Shown here: piece after piece, positions 13,986 to 14,460 of the stretch | Layout of the letters: each line of letters starts with the position of its first letter | Position numbering within the stretch: the first letter of the stretch is position 1 | NCBI GenBank assembly: GCA_015522385.1 | Contig: WAMJ01000242.1 | Location: 1-14,460 of the forward strand | Origin: Candidatus Heimdallarchaeota archaeon | GTDB taxonomy: Archaea; Asgardarchaeota; Heimdallarchaeia; Heimdallarchaeales; Kariarchaeaceae | DNA length: 14,460 nt | Direction: 5' to 3' | Position numbers and translations under genes: made by a program | Notes under the pieces: model-generated | What the model was told of the DNA's origin: nothing | Seen by the model: only the letters and a program-made list of their open reading frames with translations | Databases searched by the model: none

Positions 13986-14460
13986 ATGAAGGTAATCCGG
14001 ATTTTCACTGCTCTTTGCTTCGCATTCATTCTCATCATACCTATGGCAAGCACTGCACAGTCCGGGATTGAAGACATTCCCTATCAAGGAACAGATGGAC
14101 AGGATTACATTTTTGGTGATCTCTTGGGGGAGAAATACCTGTTGGTTGATGCATTTGCCACGTGGTGTGGACCGTGCAAGAAGGCGGCACCACACATTCA
14201 AGAGTTGATCGACTATCGAGGAGAGGTGGTGAGTGTTTTCTCTCTTTCTATTGACCCTGACATTGATAATCCAAGTACGGTAAAGCAGTTCGCGGAGTCT
14301 GCAGGATTTACTTGGCCCGCAGGTATTGACACCACGAGACAGTTCCAAGAGAATTTCCCAACCATCAACCTCCCAACCTATTTTCTGTTTGCACCAAACG
14401 GGACATTGGTCTACCAATTCACCATTGAGGAGGTATCCTCTGGTGTAGACTATATTCGTA
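13986..14460 (+). CDS. Exported TlpA-like thioredoxin, partial (C-terminus beyond right edge)
   Basis: 158 complete codons are visible and the frame is open at the edge. The N-terminal 25 residues form a signal peptide (basic start, hydrophobic core, cleavage probably after STA). The thioredoxin domain begins near residue 30, with WCGPC giving Cys61 and Cys64. The cis-proline is in INLPTYF near the end of the visible part. It resembles the preceding protein in the redox region but is clearly diverged, and its domain begins almost directly after the signal peptide. It is probably an extracytoplasmic disulfide oxidoreductase. Whether it also has Ig modules and an anchor lies outside the window. 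The ATG is supported by promoter spacing and by the signal peptide starting there. Confidence 0.85.
   Translation, partial: MKVIRIFTALCFAFILIIPMASTAQSGIEDIPYQGTDGQDYIFGDLLGEKYLLVDAFATWCGPCKKAAPHIQELIDYRGEVVSVFSLSIDPDIDNPSTVKQFAESAGFTWPAGIDTTRQFQENFPTINLPTYFLFAPNGTLVYQFTIEEVSSGVDYIR

Noticed and set aside
1..14460. CRISPR array, insertion sequence, tRNA or rRNA
   Set aside because: No regularly spaced repeats, transposase motifs, tRNA-like cloverleaf or rRNA-like stretch was seen on reading either strand, although weak RNA genes could be missed by eye.

Overview
The window most likely comes from an archaeon. Most first genes of transcription units start (ATG or GTG) about 26 nt downstream of an A/T-rich TATA-like element, with no Shine-Dalgarno sequence, which is the layout of leaderless archaeal transcripts. 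Supporting content includes a bifunctional phosphoglucose/phosphomannose isomerase of the archaeal type, a NapA-like antiporter, secreted proteins with sequons and a stalk plus C-terminal anchor, longin-like domains and a possible gelsolin-like domain. The last two, with a CuA-type copper protein, make an Asgard archaeon (Heimdallarchaeia-like) my favoured guess. This is inference only, since no rRNA or other taxonomic marker is present.

Layout. Positions 1-1852 (minus) hold a two-gene operon: a membrane-anchored cupredoxin with a complete CuA ligand set, followed by a NapH/NosR-type polytopic iron-sulfur protein that runs off the left edge. Divergent from it is a Na+/H+ antiporter (2066-3277). 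Next comes a plus-strand signalling block: a soluble TPR protein (3563-5494), a soluble hybrid histidine kinase with GAF, PAS, kinase and receiver domains (5605-7608), and a multi-helix membrane receptor-like protein (7677-8867). The TPR and membrane proteins end in the same kind of about 100-residue longin/roadblock-like domain, although the kinase lies between them.

Positions 8895-11392 (minus) hold a tightly overlapping operon of three genes: PGI/PMI, a small protein with three acidic DGVI-type repeats, and a protein with a gelsolin-like N-terminal region and a proline-rich linker. A three-helix membrane protein of unknown function with its own promoter follows. From 11694 (plus) there is a DUF1028 protein and then two consecutive exported TlpA-like thioredoxins. 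The first carries Ig-like modules, a Ser/Thr-rich stalk and a C-terminal anchor; the second is cut by the right edge.

Taken together, the window combines extracytoplasmic redox functions (CuA, Fe-S membrane protein, thioredoxins), an ion antiporter and a likely membrane-to-cytosol signalling module. No tRNA, rRNA, CRISPR array, transposase or insertion sequence was seen.
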